Below are positions 1 to 10,559 of a stretch of DNA of 64,000 nt, in pieces. The position numbers were made by a program, and so were the translations under genes. Source of the stretch: Trifolium pratense (Eukaryota > Streptophyta > Magnoliopsida > Fabales > Fabaceae). The notes below the pieces were generated by a model. That model was not told where the DNA came from. It did no database searches and worked only from the letters and a program-made list of their open reading frames with translations. The stretch is taken from contig NC_060063.1 in assembly GCF_020283565.1 (NCBI RefSeq), positions 7,090,563 through 7,154,562 on the forward strand. The letters run 5' to 3'. Position 1 is the stretch's first letter. Every line of letters begins with the position of its first letter.

Positions 1-289
1 TAAAATCATCACTATATAACTTTCATTGTCGACTTTGTGACACTGTAATAGACATGTCTCAAAGTGTTTTGAAGATTTTTAAAACAATTATTAACCATCT
101 GTCTTAACTTTCTTTACAATTACATTAAAGGCTCGAAAAAATTAAAAAATAGTAAAAAGTAAAGATAAAAAATATAGACATTCAAACACTCAATCTGATG
201 TGTAGTTTTTTTTTTTTTTTTTAGAAATGTGATGTATAGTTATATATGTTACATGGATATATAATATGAAAGACTATATTAGTTTTTAG

Positions 290-1080
290 TATTAAATGTT
301 TATCCCTGTGTATAAGATTTATAATAAACATTCATTTATTTATTTGTAAAATATTCATCCCCGTATATTAACAAATATTGCGAAATATTCTTCCTTGTGT
401 ATTAAATATTCATCCCCGTGTATTATTTATATTAAACATTCATTTATTTACTTGTAAAATATTCAACCCCGTGTATAGTTTTTTTTTTAAAAAAAAGTAT
501 AAGATTTCATATTAATTGGATACTTCTACTGAAATATTAATTCACAATAGTTAAAATACTAAATACGTCTAAAAGTATTTGAGACTTTTGGTAGACTCTA
601 GTAATTTATAACGTAAGCAATTCAACTTTGAATTTCAAGGTGCATTTAGATTTTTCATATGTTTTTTTTGGGCCCCGATAATCTAAAGTTCGGCCACGAG
701 GTAAATAAAGTCTGACAAAAAATGGTTCTCACATAAATATATATTATTTCAAGGTGCACGGGTTAGTTTTTACTTGTAAAAATATATATTATTTTTTATT
801 ATGAATGAATTTTTAAAAATTATTTTAATAATAATTATATTTTGTTATAAGAATATAATGATATTTGAATTTTTTATATATAAAATATTTTTACCCCGTG
901 TGATATCTTACATGTGATTATATATTTTCATAGTAATTATATTTTGTTATAAAAATATAATGATATTTGAATTTATTCCGATGTAAAATATTTGTACTCC
1001 GTGTGATAACATATTTTATATCTTATATGTAGTGTATATAAATATAATCTCATGTAAAATGTTTCTACCCCGTGTGTTAT
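290..1080. repeat. Dispersed degenerate repeats with a CCCCGTGT core
   Basis: AT-rich stretch carrying at least eight variants of a TATTCATCCCCGTGTAT-like word, near 302, 355, 391, 409, 461, 890, 990 and 1063. Each lies in AT-rich filler that also repeats, for example the block around TAATTATATTTTGTTATAA. Spacing is irregular (about 20 to 100 bp), so this is a decayed array or several remnants rather than a clean satellite. No gene is visible in 1-1260. Confidence 0.5.
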
Positions 1081-1480
1081 CATATTAATTTTAGATTATT
1101 ATTTGGGTTAAATATATTTTTGTGTAATTAATAAAATTTATCTCAATTGATAAGAACTTGATTCATTTTCTACAAATGCATGATTGAACACCAGCTAGCA
1201 GTGTAAGTTTCTCTGTTGGCATTCCCTGATCATGAAATTTGAAATTGACCAACGTGACACTAATGACTATTTTTTTTTGTGAAGTAACCTAGCGGCTAGA
1301 AATTTCATCATTATAATAAACAAAGACCGAGATAAAAGTTACTTAAGTCATGACTCATAGAGTAATGTATTGTTTTATCGATAACATTATTGCTACAATG
1401 TTCTATTTAAAATATAATGTTATTCAAAAATGAAATCATGTGATGTTTTTGCATATAAAATTCAATAAAATACATCAATA

Positions 1481-1645
1481 GTTAATTGGTTCAGTAATGA
1501 TTGACGCTAGACATGGTAGGAAGGACCACAGTTCAATCCCCGTGATCGGAAGAGGACTGAAACTACTTGATACCAAAACTCATTCCCGAACCAGATTATA
1601 CGGTCCAGTTGACCAGATATCGATGATGAAAACAAAAAAAAAACA
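1481..1645 (+). mobile_element. tRNA-derived SINE, family B, copy 1
   Basis: A box A-like segment (GGTTCAGTAATGATTGACGC) and a box B-like segment (CAGTTCAATCCCC) lie about 50 bp apart, followed by a non-tRNA body and an A-rich tail. The same organisation and sequence recur at 14288-14435, and the 3' part recurs near 29753-29850. Internal pol III boxes plus an A-rich 3' end are typical of SINEs. The upstream fragment at 1285-1315 (GCGGCTAGAAATTTCA) belongs to a different family, A, described at 5255. Confidence 0.6.
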
Positions 1646-1794
1646 TTAAATTAAATAACTTTATTTTGTTACCATTTTGCATTTATTGTTTTTTATGAAT
1701 GTAATATGATGATAAATTACTTTTATTGTGTTTCCTATTTTGCATTACCGTTTACTGTGTTATTAAATTATTTTCATTTTTTGACTCATTTAAA

Positions 1795-1925
1795 ATATTT
1801 TCATTGGTGACTATATTTGCTATTTTTAGTATGCATTCAAATTTATGTTGACCTTCTTAATGGTCTCTTAATTATTTTGTGTGACAATTTTAATATTAAT
1901 ATTATTTCCTTCTTTATTTTTTTAT
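1795..1925 (+). repeat. Dispersed direct repeat, copy 1 of 2
   Basis: A block beginning TCATTGGTGACTATATTTGC and running through a TGTGACAATTTTAATATTAA-like stretch recurs, diverged, at about 2985-3150 in the same orientation. No ORF of note and no terminal inverted repeat were seen. The 1646-2984 interval otherwise holds only AT-rich DNA with no supported gene. Confidence 0.45.
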
Positions 1926-2984
1926 CATATGAATTAATATTTGCTTTGAGTAATATTTTTATTTACATAATATAGATTAACGAAATTTTTCACTAATATT
2001 AATATTAACAAAAAATAAATAGTAAGGTAGTAAATTGCAATAATTATAATAATAAAACAAATAAACTGAAACATTTATTTAAAATAATTATATTTTTAAA
2101 AAAAAATTGGAATTTCTTTCAAACCAATGTTTTTAATATACTTTGGACAAACCAATTTCAGGTGTGTTCTTTAGGATTCCTTGCCTTTAAATTTTATTTT
2201 TTCAAATGAGACTGTACTCACTAAAACTATATTAACAGGGTAAATAATTACAATAAAAGAGGAGGATAAAACCTAATCCTCTCAAAACGAAGATAACATA
2301 TAACTTGAAAACCAAACTTGTTCTTAGAAAAACTATTACATGAAAAGAAAAGAACTAAAAAGTCTTATGAGAGCTCGACCGCAAGGTAATTAAAGGTTGT
2401 ACAAAAATTATTTCCACCAAGAATTAAACTTGACTTCCTCCAAGCGAACCATCCTAACATATGCAAGCAAAATGAAAATCTAGAAGTATGTGATAGTTGA
2501 AGAAACAAAGACACAAATAACAATATTATACTCCAAAAATAAAGGTAAATAAAATAATACTAAACATGAAATTGATATATAAAAAGTTAAAGAATTATAT
2601 TGAACATATATCAGTCAAATCAATATATACAAAGCTTCTTTAAATGTTGTGTATTTTTTCATATCGTAAACCAAAGCCATCAAAATAGTTTGGAAAACAA
2701 AAAAATATATTCAAATATGCATGGTGGAAAACAATATTGTGTTGATCAAATGAAAAATGAGAGTCATATATATAGACCAAATTAATCAATATCATTCAAT
2801 TAGATACTAATTCTTTCCCTTTCTTTCTTATTCTCCAAAGGAATATGCTATATTTTTCCTTTTATGGCGTGCAACTATTTCCTTTGTTATATCATAAGGC
2901 ATTCATATTGTTAATTTTTTTTTAGTTATTTTAGTTTATTGAATTTAAGATTTCCAAATATTTCCTAAACTATTTATAGAAAAG

Positions 2985-3150
2985 GTCATTGGTGACTATA
3001 TTTGCTTCTAGCTAGCTAGCAAAGGTCATTTTGGTGACTATATTTGCTAATTATTTGAATGGATTCAAATTTTCATTGACCTTTCTAATAGTTTCTAAAT
3101 TATTTCGTGTGACAATATCAATAATATTATTTCATTCTTTTTTTTTTCTT
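2985..3150 (+). repeat. Dispersed direct repeat, copy 2 of 2
   Basis: Second copy of the block at 1795-1925. Here the opening GGTCATTGGTGACTATATTTGC part is itself duplicated locally (2987 and 3023), separated by a (GCTA)n stretch, so the locus has gone through at least two duplication steps. Confidence 0.45.
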
Positions 3151-3412
3151 TTATGACTTTAGAATAAAAGTTGACCAATATTAATTGCTATTCAATTTTA
3201 TTGCATGAAATCTTCTAATATTAATTAAGATTGATTTGCTATTAAGATTGTTATATAGAAATGACCCTAATACTTGACAAAAAAAGAAAAGAAAAGAAAT
3301 GACCCTAATAGGTTGCCACATAGGCCTCAAGTGAATGATAGAATGCCACCTAATTAAAGGAAGAATGATAGAATGACACATAAGAAAATAATCAAGAGAG
3401 AGAAACTTGTAA

Positions 3413-3592
3413 ATATATAAATAATAGATATTAACATGTAAGACGTTGTTTAATTTATATCGACGAATATTTTTAAAATATAAAATTTTCATAATTTTTT
3501 ATAAAAGATAATTAAATATATTAGTGATCAAAGTTGTGCATTGACATATGTACAAAAATCTAAAACGAAACTTTAAAAGAAACAGATGGAGT
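3413..3592 (-). mobile_element. Stowaway-like MITE relic
   Basis: Read on the minus strand this resembles the more complete element at 11589-11844: an ACTCCATCTGTTTC-type start, then TTTTAGATTTTTG, CATATGTCAATGCA and the TTATAAAAAATT block in the same order. Only one end is recognisable, so it is a truncated family member. Confidence 0.55.
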
Positions 3593-3619
3593 ATATGATA
3601 TTTTTGCCTTGGAAATATA

Positions 3620-4113
3620 TTTCCTCGGTCCAAAATTATAAGGGAAAAAACAAAAATCACACTTATTAAGAAAAAATAAAACATGATAATTTGAAATATG
3701 TTTTTGTGGGTTTTCCTTGGAATAAGTTGCATGGGAAGATGTAAAAATAATTTTGAGGAGTGCTAGCAACACACTCTTTAACAAACACACTCTAACACAC
3801 TCTTTTCTATTAGTCAAAATTTATATGGGTCCCATAAAAGTTATATGGGTCCACATTTTTTTATGGGATCCATGTGAATTTCAACCAATAAAAGAGAGTG
3901 TGTTGGAGTGTGTTTGTTAAGAGAGTGTGCTGCTAGCATTATTCAATAATTTTTATTGGTTGTTGTTTATTGAAAAAATGGGAGAGAGAAAATTAAATGC
4001 AATTTTCATTTAATTTTATGATATTAATGAAAATTCCTAAATGAGATTTTTCCCTTATAATTTGGGGAAAAAAAAAAGAAGAAATTTTTTCCCTTATATA
4101 ATTTGGGACGGAT
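3620..4113. mobile_element. TIR element split by a nested MITE
   Basis: The left arm (TCCAAAATTATAAGGGAAAAA, near 3630-3652) and right arm (TTTTTCCCTTATATAATTTGGGA, near 4086-4110) are inverted copies of each other and end close to a GACGGATG-type terminus, as in Stowaway-like families. The MULE-type MITE at 3755-3944 lies inside. Outer boundaries are approximate and I did not find a convincing target duplication. Confidence 0.45.
3755..3944. mobile_element. MULE-type MITE (190 bp), 9 bp target duplication
   Basis: The terminal arms pair over about 45 bp: the left arm carries TGCTAGCAACACACTC and the right arm GAGAGTGTGCTGCTAGCA. The flanks are a perfect 9 bp duplication, AATAATTTT, at 3746-3754 and 3945-3953. 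A 9 bp duplication with long imperfect arms is the usual signature of Mutator-like non-autonomous elements. There is no coding capacity, so movement would need a transposase in trans. It is inserted in the TIR element at 3620-4113. Confidence 0.85.
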
Positions 4114-4133
4114 GAAATACTTCTTTAAAATAA

Positions 4134-4319
4134 GGCAAATGCTAAATAGTGCCCCCGGGGCACTCTTTAAGCCCTTAAATAGTAAGTTTTTTTATAGAAT
4201 TTTTATGGAAATGCGTAAAGTCAACGCATTGGAAATTGGAGTGTTTAATTTTTTGAATAAAAAGTTTCTTTTAATGGAATGCTTAAAGAGTGCCCCGGGG
4301 GCACTCGTTAGCAAGACCC
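4134..4319. mobile_element. MULE-type MITE (186 bp), second family
   Basis: Arms of about 40 bp contain AGTGCCCCCGGGGCACTCTT on the left and its inverse on the right, with distal ends GGCAAATGCTAA and TTAGCAAGACCC. A perfect 9 bp duplication, TTAAAATAA, flanks it (4125-4133 and 4320-4328). The GC-rich palindrome inside each arm (GTGCCCCCGGGGCAC) would fold by itself, so each end has a local hairpin as well as the long inverted repeat. It belongs to a different family from the MITE 190 bp upstream. Confidence 0.85.
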
Positions 4320-4698
4320 TTAAAATAATGCACACAAGTAGTATTGCCTAAATTACATTTTGCCATTAAGATTTCCTTGGATTGTACATGTTGATTAGAT
4401 TTCTTGGTTGGGATTGGGAAATTGAAATAAGCCTCTTAATTAACATCATATAAACAAGAACAAGAATATGAGAATAGATTATGTAACCAAATAAAAGGGC
4501 ATGGATGAATTCCAAACAAATCACAATAATATGTATTACATAAGTTGGACATTAAAAAGTGAGGAATCAATGTGTTAATACATAAAAAATAAAATAAAAA
4601 TACATAATAATAATAATAATATTAGTGATATGATTCATAATTTAAGAAGAAATAAAACAACAATTTAAACTAATCCTCTAAATCCATTGTTCATAAGT

Positions 4699-4881
4699 TT
4701 AGAAAAGAAGTCCATACACAAGAGCAACAAAGGAAGCAATAATTGTTGGCACAAAAAGGGTGGTAGCATCAGATGTAGGACTTGGAGCTGGTGATGAATC
4801 TGCAGCTGAAACACTTGATGCTGCCATCATCATGGCCACAACCATCATAGCAAAAAATTGCTTAATCTTCATTGCCTCCAT
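4699..4881 (-). CDS. Arabinogalactan peptide (AGP12/13/14-like), copy 1
   Basis: A 60-residue precursor of a GPI-anchored cell-wall proteoglycan peptide. It starts MEAMKIKQFF, has a hydrophobic signal peptide to about residue 26 (cleavage near SVSA-ADSS), a very short proline core (SSPAPSPTSD) in which AP and SP dipeptides are the expected hydroxyproline O-glycosylation sites, and a C-terminal hydrophobic tail (LFVPTIIASFVALVYGLLF) typical of a GPI-anchor signal. Length and layout match the Arabidopsis AG-peptide class. Known members act at the outer plasma membrane and wall; the precise role is unresolved. The second Met (residue 4) could also serve as the start. A TATA box lies about 120 bp upstream. 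A near-identical paralogue is at 9930-10112. Confidence 0.9.
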   Translation of the reverse strand: MEAMKIKQFFAMMVVAMMMAASSVSAADSSPAPSPTSDATTLFVPTIIASFVALVYGLLF

Positions 4882-4997
4882 TTCTAATAATTTCTTGAAA
4901 AAATTCTTAAATTTTTTGTACTTTCTTTGAGGAAAGAAATTGAGTATGCAGAGAAGGGAGAGGTAGTGGGTGAATATTAAGTGTGTGTCTATGTGAC

Positions 4998-5007
4998 TTT
5001 ATATAGT
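4998..5007 (-). promoter_or_regulatory. TATA box of AG-peptide gene copy 1
   Basis: On the minus strand the motif CTATATAAAG lies about 120 bp upstream of the start codon at 4881. The equivalent motif is kept at the same relative place in the paralogue (near 10228-10237), although surrounding sequence has diverged. Confidence 0.65.
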
Positions 5008-5254
5008 TGTTGCAAAGAGAGGAAGAAAATAAAATAAAATAAATGTTTTTGAATTATTTAATTTTTAATGGTCATGCTAGGCTGCCCAAACTTTTTGTTT
5101 TCGGGGATTTCAAGGATGACAACAATTGGCTTCTTGTTGGGAGAGGAAACAAGTTTTGATGTTTTATTTTCCTAAATAAAAATACTACTATATCGTAATT
5201 GAGATCGATTTATAACTCTCTAATTCACCGAGAACCAAAAATTGAAATATATAT

Positions 5255-5370
5255 GAATTTATCTTAGTTGGTAGGAATATCGCATATATTATGCAGGAGT
5301 CGAAGTTCGAACTCAGATACTCCACTTATTCATCTTTAAGGTGAAATTTCTAGTCACTAGTTTACTAGAA
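5255..5370 (+). mobile_element. tRNA-derived SINE, family A
   Basis: A box A-like TTAGTTGGTAGGAATAT and a box B-like AAGTTCGAACTC lie about 40 bp apart, followed by the family body CACTTATTCATCTTTAAGG and GAAATTTCTAGTCACTAG. The same unit occurs in opposite orientation at 12155-12285, and a short piece near 1285-1315. The tRNA-like head argues for a SINE rather than a LINE tail, but the family is not named. Confidence 0.55.
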
Positions 5371-5387
5371 AGAAAAAAAAATTGTAG

Positions 5388-6290
5388 ACAAGATTTTTCA
5401 TCCCTATAAAAAATCATATGTTTTCATCTCTACAAAAAAAAATTGTTTTACTTTTTGTCCCTAATGACTAATTTATTTTCATTTTAATGTCAATGTTATA
5501 ATTTTTTATGTTCAAGATACCAAAAAACTTATATAAGTTCATATTATATTAAAAAAATGACAAAAAATTGTTAACTATAGTGATACCAAAAAATAAAAAG
5601 TGGTTAGAGTTTCAATAGAATTACAATAACATTGCTTAACTTCTGAAAATAAGAGTTACAATGAGAATATATAACAAACCTAATAAGCGTTACAAAACAA
5701 AAATAATTAGAAACATGAAGGCACAATCAGGGACGGATCCAGAAACTTATTGCACGGGGGGCCGAAAATAAGAACAATTATTTTGAGCCTTAAACATATT
5801 TTTTGTTAGTCATTTTGATTTTCAAATTTATCTTTCCTTTGTTAGTTTGGTCCTCAAATATGTTTCATGTTAGTTTGGTCCTCAAATATGTTTTATGTTA
5901 GTTTGAGAATATTTTGTAATTTCAATACACTTTATTTGACAATTAATATTTCATATATTTAAGGAGCGATATATTTTATGTTAGTCATTTATTTTTACCA
6001 TAGTATAATTCATAATATTAAACTAAAGTGTTATAGATAGATAATTGAGATATAATAATATATATATTATATACATGAGGGAGAGGGGGGGTGGGGGGAG
6101 TGGGGGGGGCTTGGTCAGTGCATTTTCCCCCTTTGAATCCGTTCCTGGGCACAATGATATAAGCTCAAACTAATATCTAACAAAAATAATGTCAAAATCT
6201 GTCTATTAGGGGCTTAAAACAAAACACAAATTTTTGTAGAGATCGGTAACACGGAAGTTTTTTTATAAGGACAAAAACATATTTTACCTT
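5388..6290. mobile_element. TIR element interrupted by a hAT-type MITE
   Basis: The left end (TTTTTCATCCCTATAAAAAA, then TTTTCATCTCTACAAAAA) is repeated in inverted, diverged form at the right end (TTTTTGTAGAGATC, then TTTTTTTATAAGGACAAAAA). The pairing runs inward for more than 60 bp on both sides. The hAT-type element at 5728-6147 is nested within. The ends are fuzzy and no target duplication was found. Confidence 0.5.
5728..6147. mobile_element. hAT-type MITE (420 bp), perfect 8 bp target duplication
   Basis: It begins CAGGGACGGATCCAGAAA and ends TTTGAATCCGTTCCTG, which are inverted copies with few mismatches. The flanks are a perfect 8 bp duplication, GGCACAAT (5720-5727 and 6148-6155). 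CAG...CTG termini with 8 bp duplications indicate the hAT superfamily. There is no transposase ORF. A G-rich tract lies just inside the right end (about 6079-6110) and a short one near the left end, so G-rich sequence is a feature of both termini. Confidence 0.88.
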
Positions 6291-6514
6291 TTTAATTGAC
6301 CAAAAAAATACTATGGTATGTCAGACTTTGAGTTGAGATCCTCTTCATTTCTTATGTTTTCCATTTCTTCCATTACCAAAATTTTTAAATATTTCGGGGT
6401 GTATAAATGACATTTGGACTCACTTGATGTCACATTTTTGCATTTATATTCCCAAAACTATATAATAATGGAGGAAATGGAAAGAATTGGAAATGGAGAG
6501 GATCCTAACTCTCA

Positions 6515-6815
6515 GACTTTGAGCTTATAGCTTATAAGTTCATGTGACAAAAAAAAAAAAACATGTTTGGTAAACTTTTTAAAACAAAGCTTATAATTTA
6601 TTTTTATAGTTTATAGCTTATTTTTTAAATACTATCAATTTTTCTTCTAATTTTATCTCTGTCATTTTACTTGAAAAAAATTAAATATTAATTAAACCTA
6701 TCTTTTTATGTCATTTCATACTTATAAGTTAGTTCAACTGCTAACTTTATCAAACACTATAAATTTAATCAACTAGCTTATTCACTATAAATTTAATCAA
6801 CTATAAATTTAAGCC
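6515..6815. mobile_element. GCTTATAAG-family TIR element, copy 1
   Basis: Carries the dispersed family words AGCTTATAGCTTATAAG, TGTTTGGTAAAC, TTACTTGAAAAAAATTAAATATTAATTAAA and CATTTCATACTTATAAG. The same words in the same order recur at 13550-13955 (inverted) and 19573-20890. Such elements with CTGTTTGG-type ends are usually hAT-like MITEs. Exact ends are uncertain because an LTR relic abuts on the right. Confidence 0.5.
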
Positions 6816-7175
6816 TATGAGCATGAACTCTGTTTCGAGCAAATGTGCTTCGAATGGACTGAATGAATTTCAAATGAGGAAGGAATGAATACTCTAGATT
6901 GTTAATGAAGAGAAAAGAAAATTTTTATTCTTCCACATAGGGCCACTGAATCTTTTTTACAAAGTGTTGTTTTCAAAGAGTACAAATGATCACTATTTAT
7001 ACTATCCAAGTAACTAACTTGTGAACTAAGTCACTTACACATAAAGTAACTAATTTTCACAATTGGTTGTAACTAGCTAATGGGTTGTTGTAACCAACTT
7101 ATGAACAAACTAAAACTAACTTCCAACTAACTAAATATCAAAACAGTTGAGAATTATATCGCATTCTAACCATTT
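6815..7175 (-). mobile_element. Ty1/copia solo-LTR relic
   Basis: Read on the minus strand this has LTR-like organisation: a start near TGGTTAGAATGCGAT, a TATA box (GTATAAATAG, near 6993-7002), a transcribed leader ending in the pyrimidine-rich TTTTCTTTTCTCTTC, and an end near ACAGAGTTCA. It resembles the 324 bp LTR of the outer copia element at 30990 in layout, not in sequence. No internal coding sequence is attached and no clear target duplication was found. Confidence 0.45.
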
Positions 7176-7390
7176 CTTTTGAAATAATTCTTTTTGAAAT
7201 AATTGAACACCGTAAAATTGAAGAGAATAAGATATGACATTAAAATCCTTCAAAAAAAATAAAGATATGACATTAATTGAAAAGTTTTTTTTGACGGTAT
7301 TAATTGAAAAGTTTATAAAACTAATTTTTTTTATTTATTATATTTTAGTTTATGGAAAAAGAATCTCTATAATGATACTTGTTGAACGTT

Positions 7391-7814
7391 TTGCCAACAA
7401 AAATATTCTGGAACTATTCAATCATCACGAACCACATGGCTAACAAGGTGGAATTAAGTTAATGGGATAAGTTTGTTGACATTAAAATTATCGAATCTAT
7501 TGAATACTTAAATAGATTTAGATATATGCAATTGGAAGAATCGGTGGTAACAAAAGTCTCAAAACTGGATTTGGGTTCAGTACCGTCAGAAATTTAGTGA
7601 CTGCAGTGCAGTTGGTCACGTTCAGTCTGTCTGATCAAGATTAGACAGTCCAAAATTTAAGATCAGATTTTATAATTAATCCCTCAAAACCAGCTCATTA
7701 CTCCACAGTCATCATTCATATTCCATTCATCCTCGATAATATTTTGTGTTAACGATCCACTTTATATAGTTATTCACGCATTAGAAATATCTAAGTAACA
7801 AATAATAATATTAC
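7391..7814 (+). repeat. Dispersed segment, copy 1 (inverted relative to 13262-13522)
   Basis: This block, from TTGCCAACAAAAATATTCT through TCAATTGGAAGAATC-like and CTCAAAACCAGC-like words to AAGTAACAAATAATAATATT, is matched on the opposite strand by 13262-13522, and part of it by 14660-14775. Copy 1 carries an extra 117 bp (7566-7682) flanked by CTCAAAAC on both sides; copy 2 lacks that segment and has a single CTCAAAAC. I see no intact coding frame in either copy. Confidence 0.6.
7566..7682. mobile_element. 117 bp insertion confirmed by a paralogous empty site
   Basis: Flanked by an 8 bp direct repeat CTCAAAAC (7558-7565 and 7683-7690). The homologous segment at 13262-13522 carries only one CTCAAAAC (13343-13350 on the opposite strand) and no insert. 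The 8 bp duplication suggests a hAT-type non-autonomous element; a GGATT-type inverted end is only weakly visible. Confidence 0.6.
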
Positions 7815-7845
7815 ATTTTCACGAAACAAGTAATATTATTGATAT

Positions 7846-8175
7846 CGTTATAACGAATACGAATTTTACAAAATCTACCGTTGGATTGAAAGTTTGTATC
7901 ATATAGATCATTCCTGTCAAATTTTTAAAAAATGAAAAATCATTTGATATGTCAGACCCATCAAGATTAACGGTTTATGAGTTTTATTAAATAGTGTTAA
8001 TCTTGATGGGTCTCAAAGACATAACAAATGATTTTCAAATTTTTTAAAATTTGACATGAATGATCTATATACGAACTTTTAATCCAACAGTAAATTTTGT
8101 AAAATTCGTATTCGTTATAGCGATATCACTAACTTATGCACCACTTAATGTGGTGGTACATGTTAGACAAAGCCC
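7846..8175. mobile_element. MULE-MITE family with ATAACGAATACG arms, copy 1
   Basis: A nearly complete palindrome: the left arm starts ATAACGAATACGAATTTTAC and the right arm ends TAAAATTCGTATTCGTTAT, with the middle pairing through CCATCAAGATTAACGG and its inverse near 7990-8010. The right distal terminus TGTTAGACAAAGCCC (8161-8175) matches the end of the complete copy at 27104-27508. The matching left terminus is missing, so this copy is truncated on the left. Confidence 0.7.
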
Positions 8176-9600
8176 GTCAATAATGTACATAATTATTTGT
8201 TTTCCCGAATTAGACCTAGACCCAATACAAACAACTCAACTACCACAAATTCAATCCAACATAAGATCGCTCTTAACGGAAAATCTAAAGTCACTTATGT
8301 AGTATATCAGAGGTTCTATGCTCTTGTCATAAGCAATTCATCTATTCAGGACCGTTATATTGATCTCAATAGCTCCCCGCGTTCCTCGCAGGATATCATA
8401 GGGTAGTTACAATTGTCTCTTCTATTTAAGCTCGAACGCGGTTCGCATCAAGGTGTGATTCAACCACTTTCTACTTTAACTCCACATTGATCTCATTTTG
8501 ACATGATTGTCAGAGTGTGATATGTTTTGCAGGCACATTCGCCAACAAAAACCACCGCTCTAAGAACCTAGTCACGGTAACCGTCTCAAGCCACACCATT
8601 GAGTCATTTAGTTTTTTCAGTTTAAAGCATTGTCTCTCTCTGTACACCTAGAACATCGTCTCGGTACACCCAATAATCTCACATCGCTTTAGAATCAAAA
8701 CTAAGGGTAATTTATATACATCACTCACATAAGAGTTTTTTGTCAATTCGTTTAATAATTCGAATGTTTTATTTTCTATTTCTTTTCTCTTTTATACAAA
8801 ACAATATACTCAGAATCTATATTTCTCGATATTTTTAAATGTCCTTGTCAAAAAAAAAAAATGAAACTGTACTACTTTTTGCTCTTTTCAATGACGCGTC
8901 CATAATGGGCGATTTGTTTTATTAGAACAAACATTTTTAAGACTTAAAATTTCTTTTAGATCGCTAAAGGCAACCGTTTTTAAAGTGTTATCTAAAAGTG
9001 TTCCATAAAACTGTTCTCAATTTTAATTTTAAAGAAATTTTTTAAATAATAGGAATTTATGTGAAGAATTTAAATAGTCTAAAGTTTTATTCTTTTTTAG
9101 AGTTTTCGATTACCTCATCCAAATACAACACTAAAGACTAGAATGAATATATTCACCTTTATTTACCTTATTTATATAATAATTCGTCTTAAATTCTTTC
9201 ATATTCCATATTTTGTTTTAAGAAGATTTAACTTTTGCATTGAGCAAACATCAATTATGAAACCTAATTTGTAAATAAAATGCCAAAACGAACATCATTC
9301 CATAAAAAACGATGTACCATTGAACTCACTCCGTCCGTCCATTTAGAAACCACGCGCACAAAACTACCACCACCGCCGACCACCGTCACCACAATTCCAC
9401 ACACACCCCCCCCCCCCCCCCCCCCTTTCAACCTCAAACACAAAACAATCTTTTCCCACCATCATTCCCACACACCAATCCAAATAAAAACTAAAATCAA
9501 AATCAATCACCATTTTTCCCAAACTAACAACATGAAAGTATTATATAATATTTCTGTCTTTAACCATTAACATTTCCATAAGGAACAAGTTTTCCCTTTT
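8176..9600. other. Intergenic DNA with no supported gene
   Basis: Contains a moderately GC-rich patch around 8370-8600 that I could not assign, and a run of 20 consecutive C at 9406-9425. Open frames here, including one around the C run, look like chance products of low-complexity sequence: their codon use is biased only by the tract itself. Confidence 0.4.
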
Positions 9601-9929
9601 CATTAATTTTTATTATTCTACCTTCAAATTTTCCCTTGATTCATGTTGATTATTATTGTACTTTACATATGTTCAATACATGTTCAGGATTAGATTTCGT
9701 GATTGGGAAATTGAAATAAGCCTTTTTTTTTTTAAAAAAAAAGCCTCTTAATTAACATAATAGAAACAAGAAAAAGAAAAGGATATATGTAACCAAACAA
9801 ATCACATTAATATTATTACAAAAGTGAGGAATCAATGTGTTAATACATAATAATATTAGTAATATGATTCATAATTTAAGAAGTAAAACAACAATTTAAA
9901 CCAATCTTCTAAATCCATTGTTCATAAAT

Positions 9930-10112
9930 TTAGAAAAAAAGTCCAAATGCAAGAGCAACAAAGGAAGCAATAATTGTTGGCACAAAAAGGGTGGTAGCAT
10001 CAGATGTAGGACTTGGAGCTGGTGATGAATCTGCAGCTGAAACACTTGATGTGGCAATCATCATGGCCAAAACCATCATAGCAAAAAATTGATTCATCTT
10101 CATTGCCTCCAT
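9930..10112 (-). CDS. Arabinogalactan peptide (AGP12/13/14-like), copy 2
   Basis: A 60-residue paralogue of the protein at 4699-4881. The mature core (ADSSPAPSPTSDATT) and the GPI signal are the same except for the last few residues (ALAFGLFF against ALVYGLLF); signal-peptide changes are conservative hydrophobic swaps plus K-to-M and K-to-N near the N-terminus. As in copy 1 the precursor has a signal peptide, a roughly 12-residue glycopeptide core and a hydrophobic tail for GPI attachment, so the product should be a plasma-membrane or wall glycopeptide. Homology continues outside the CDS (about 9680-10270 against 4390-5040), including the TATA box and 3' flank, showing direct segmental duplication. 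Confidence 0.9.
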   Translation of the reverse strand: MEAMKMNQFFAMMVLAMMIATSSVSAADSSPAPSPTSDATTLFVPTIIASFVALAFGLFF

Positions 10113-10227
10113 TTTTGATAATTTTTTTGAAAATTAATTTCTTTTTTGTTCTTTCTTTTGATGAAAGAAATTGAGTATGTAGAGATAGGGAGAGATTGAG
10201 GATGATTATTAGTGTATGTCTATGTGT

Positions 10228-10237
10228 CTTTATATAG
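10228..10237 (-). promoter_or_regulatory. TATA box of AG-peptide gene copy 2
   Basis: CTATATAAAG on the minus strand, about 115 bp upstream of the start codon at 10112. It is conserved in sequence and position with the element upstream of copy 1. Confidence 0.65.
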
Positions 10238-10559
10238 TTGTTGCAAGAGAATAGGAGGATATAATAAAACAAATGTTTGGCTTATTGATGAGACATGAAA
10301 CAATTTTTGTGGTTTATAGTTAAACTAATAAGTGGATATTATTAAGCTGTATATTTTTATTTAGATTCAAAGAGATGAAATATCGTAATTATAGTGTGTC
10401 CCATTAGAAATTGAATTTGAGTTCTTATGAAAAATTTGTCGTAAGAGGACCTCATTAATAATTTAAGTCCAATGTTTTGATTAATTTTAATCGTATTTTA
10501 TTACTTTGTTTATAGACAAAAAAAGTATATTGGAATTGATACATTTAACTTTCTAATTC

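Noticed and set aside
9280..9570. 96-codon proline-rich ORF, considered as a wall protein
   Set aside because: The proline run comes from a 20-base C tract; no signal peptide, no repeat motif of extensins, no conserved flanks.
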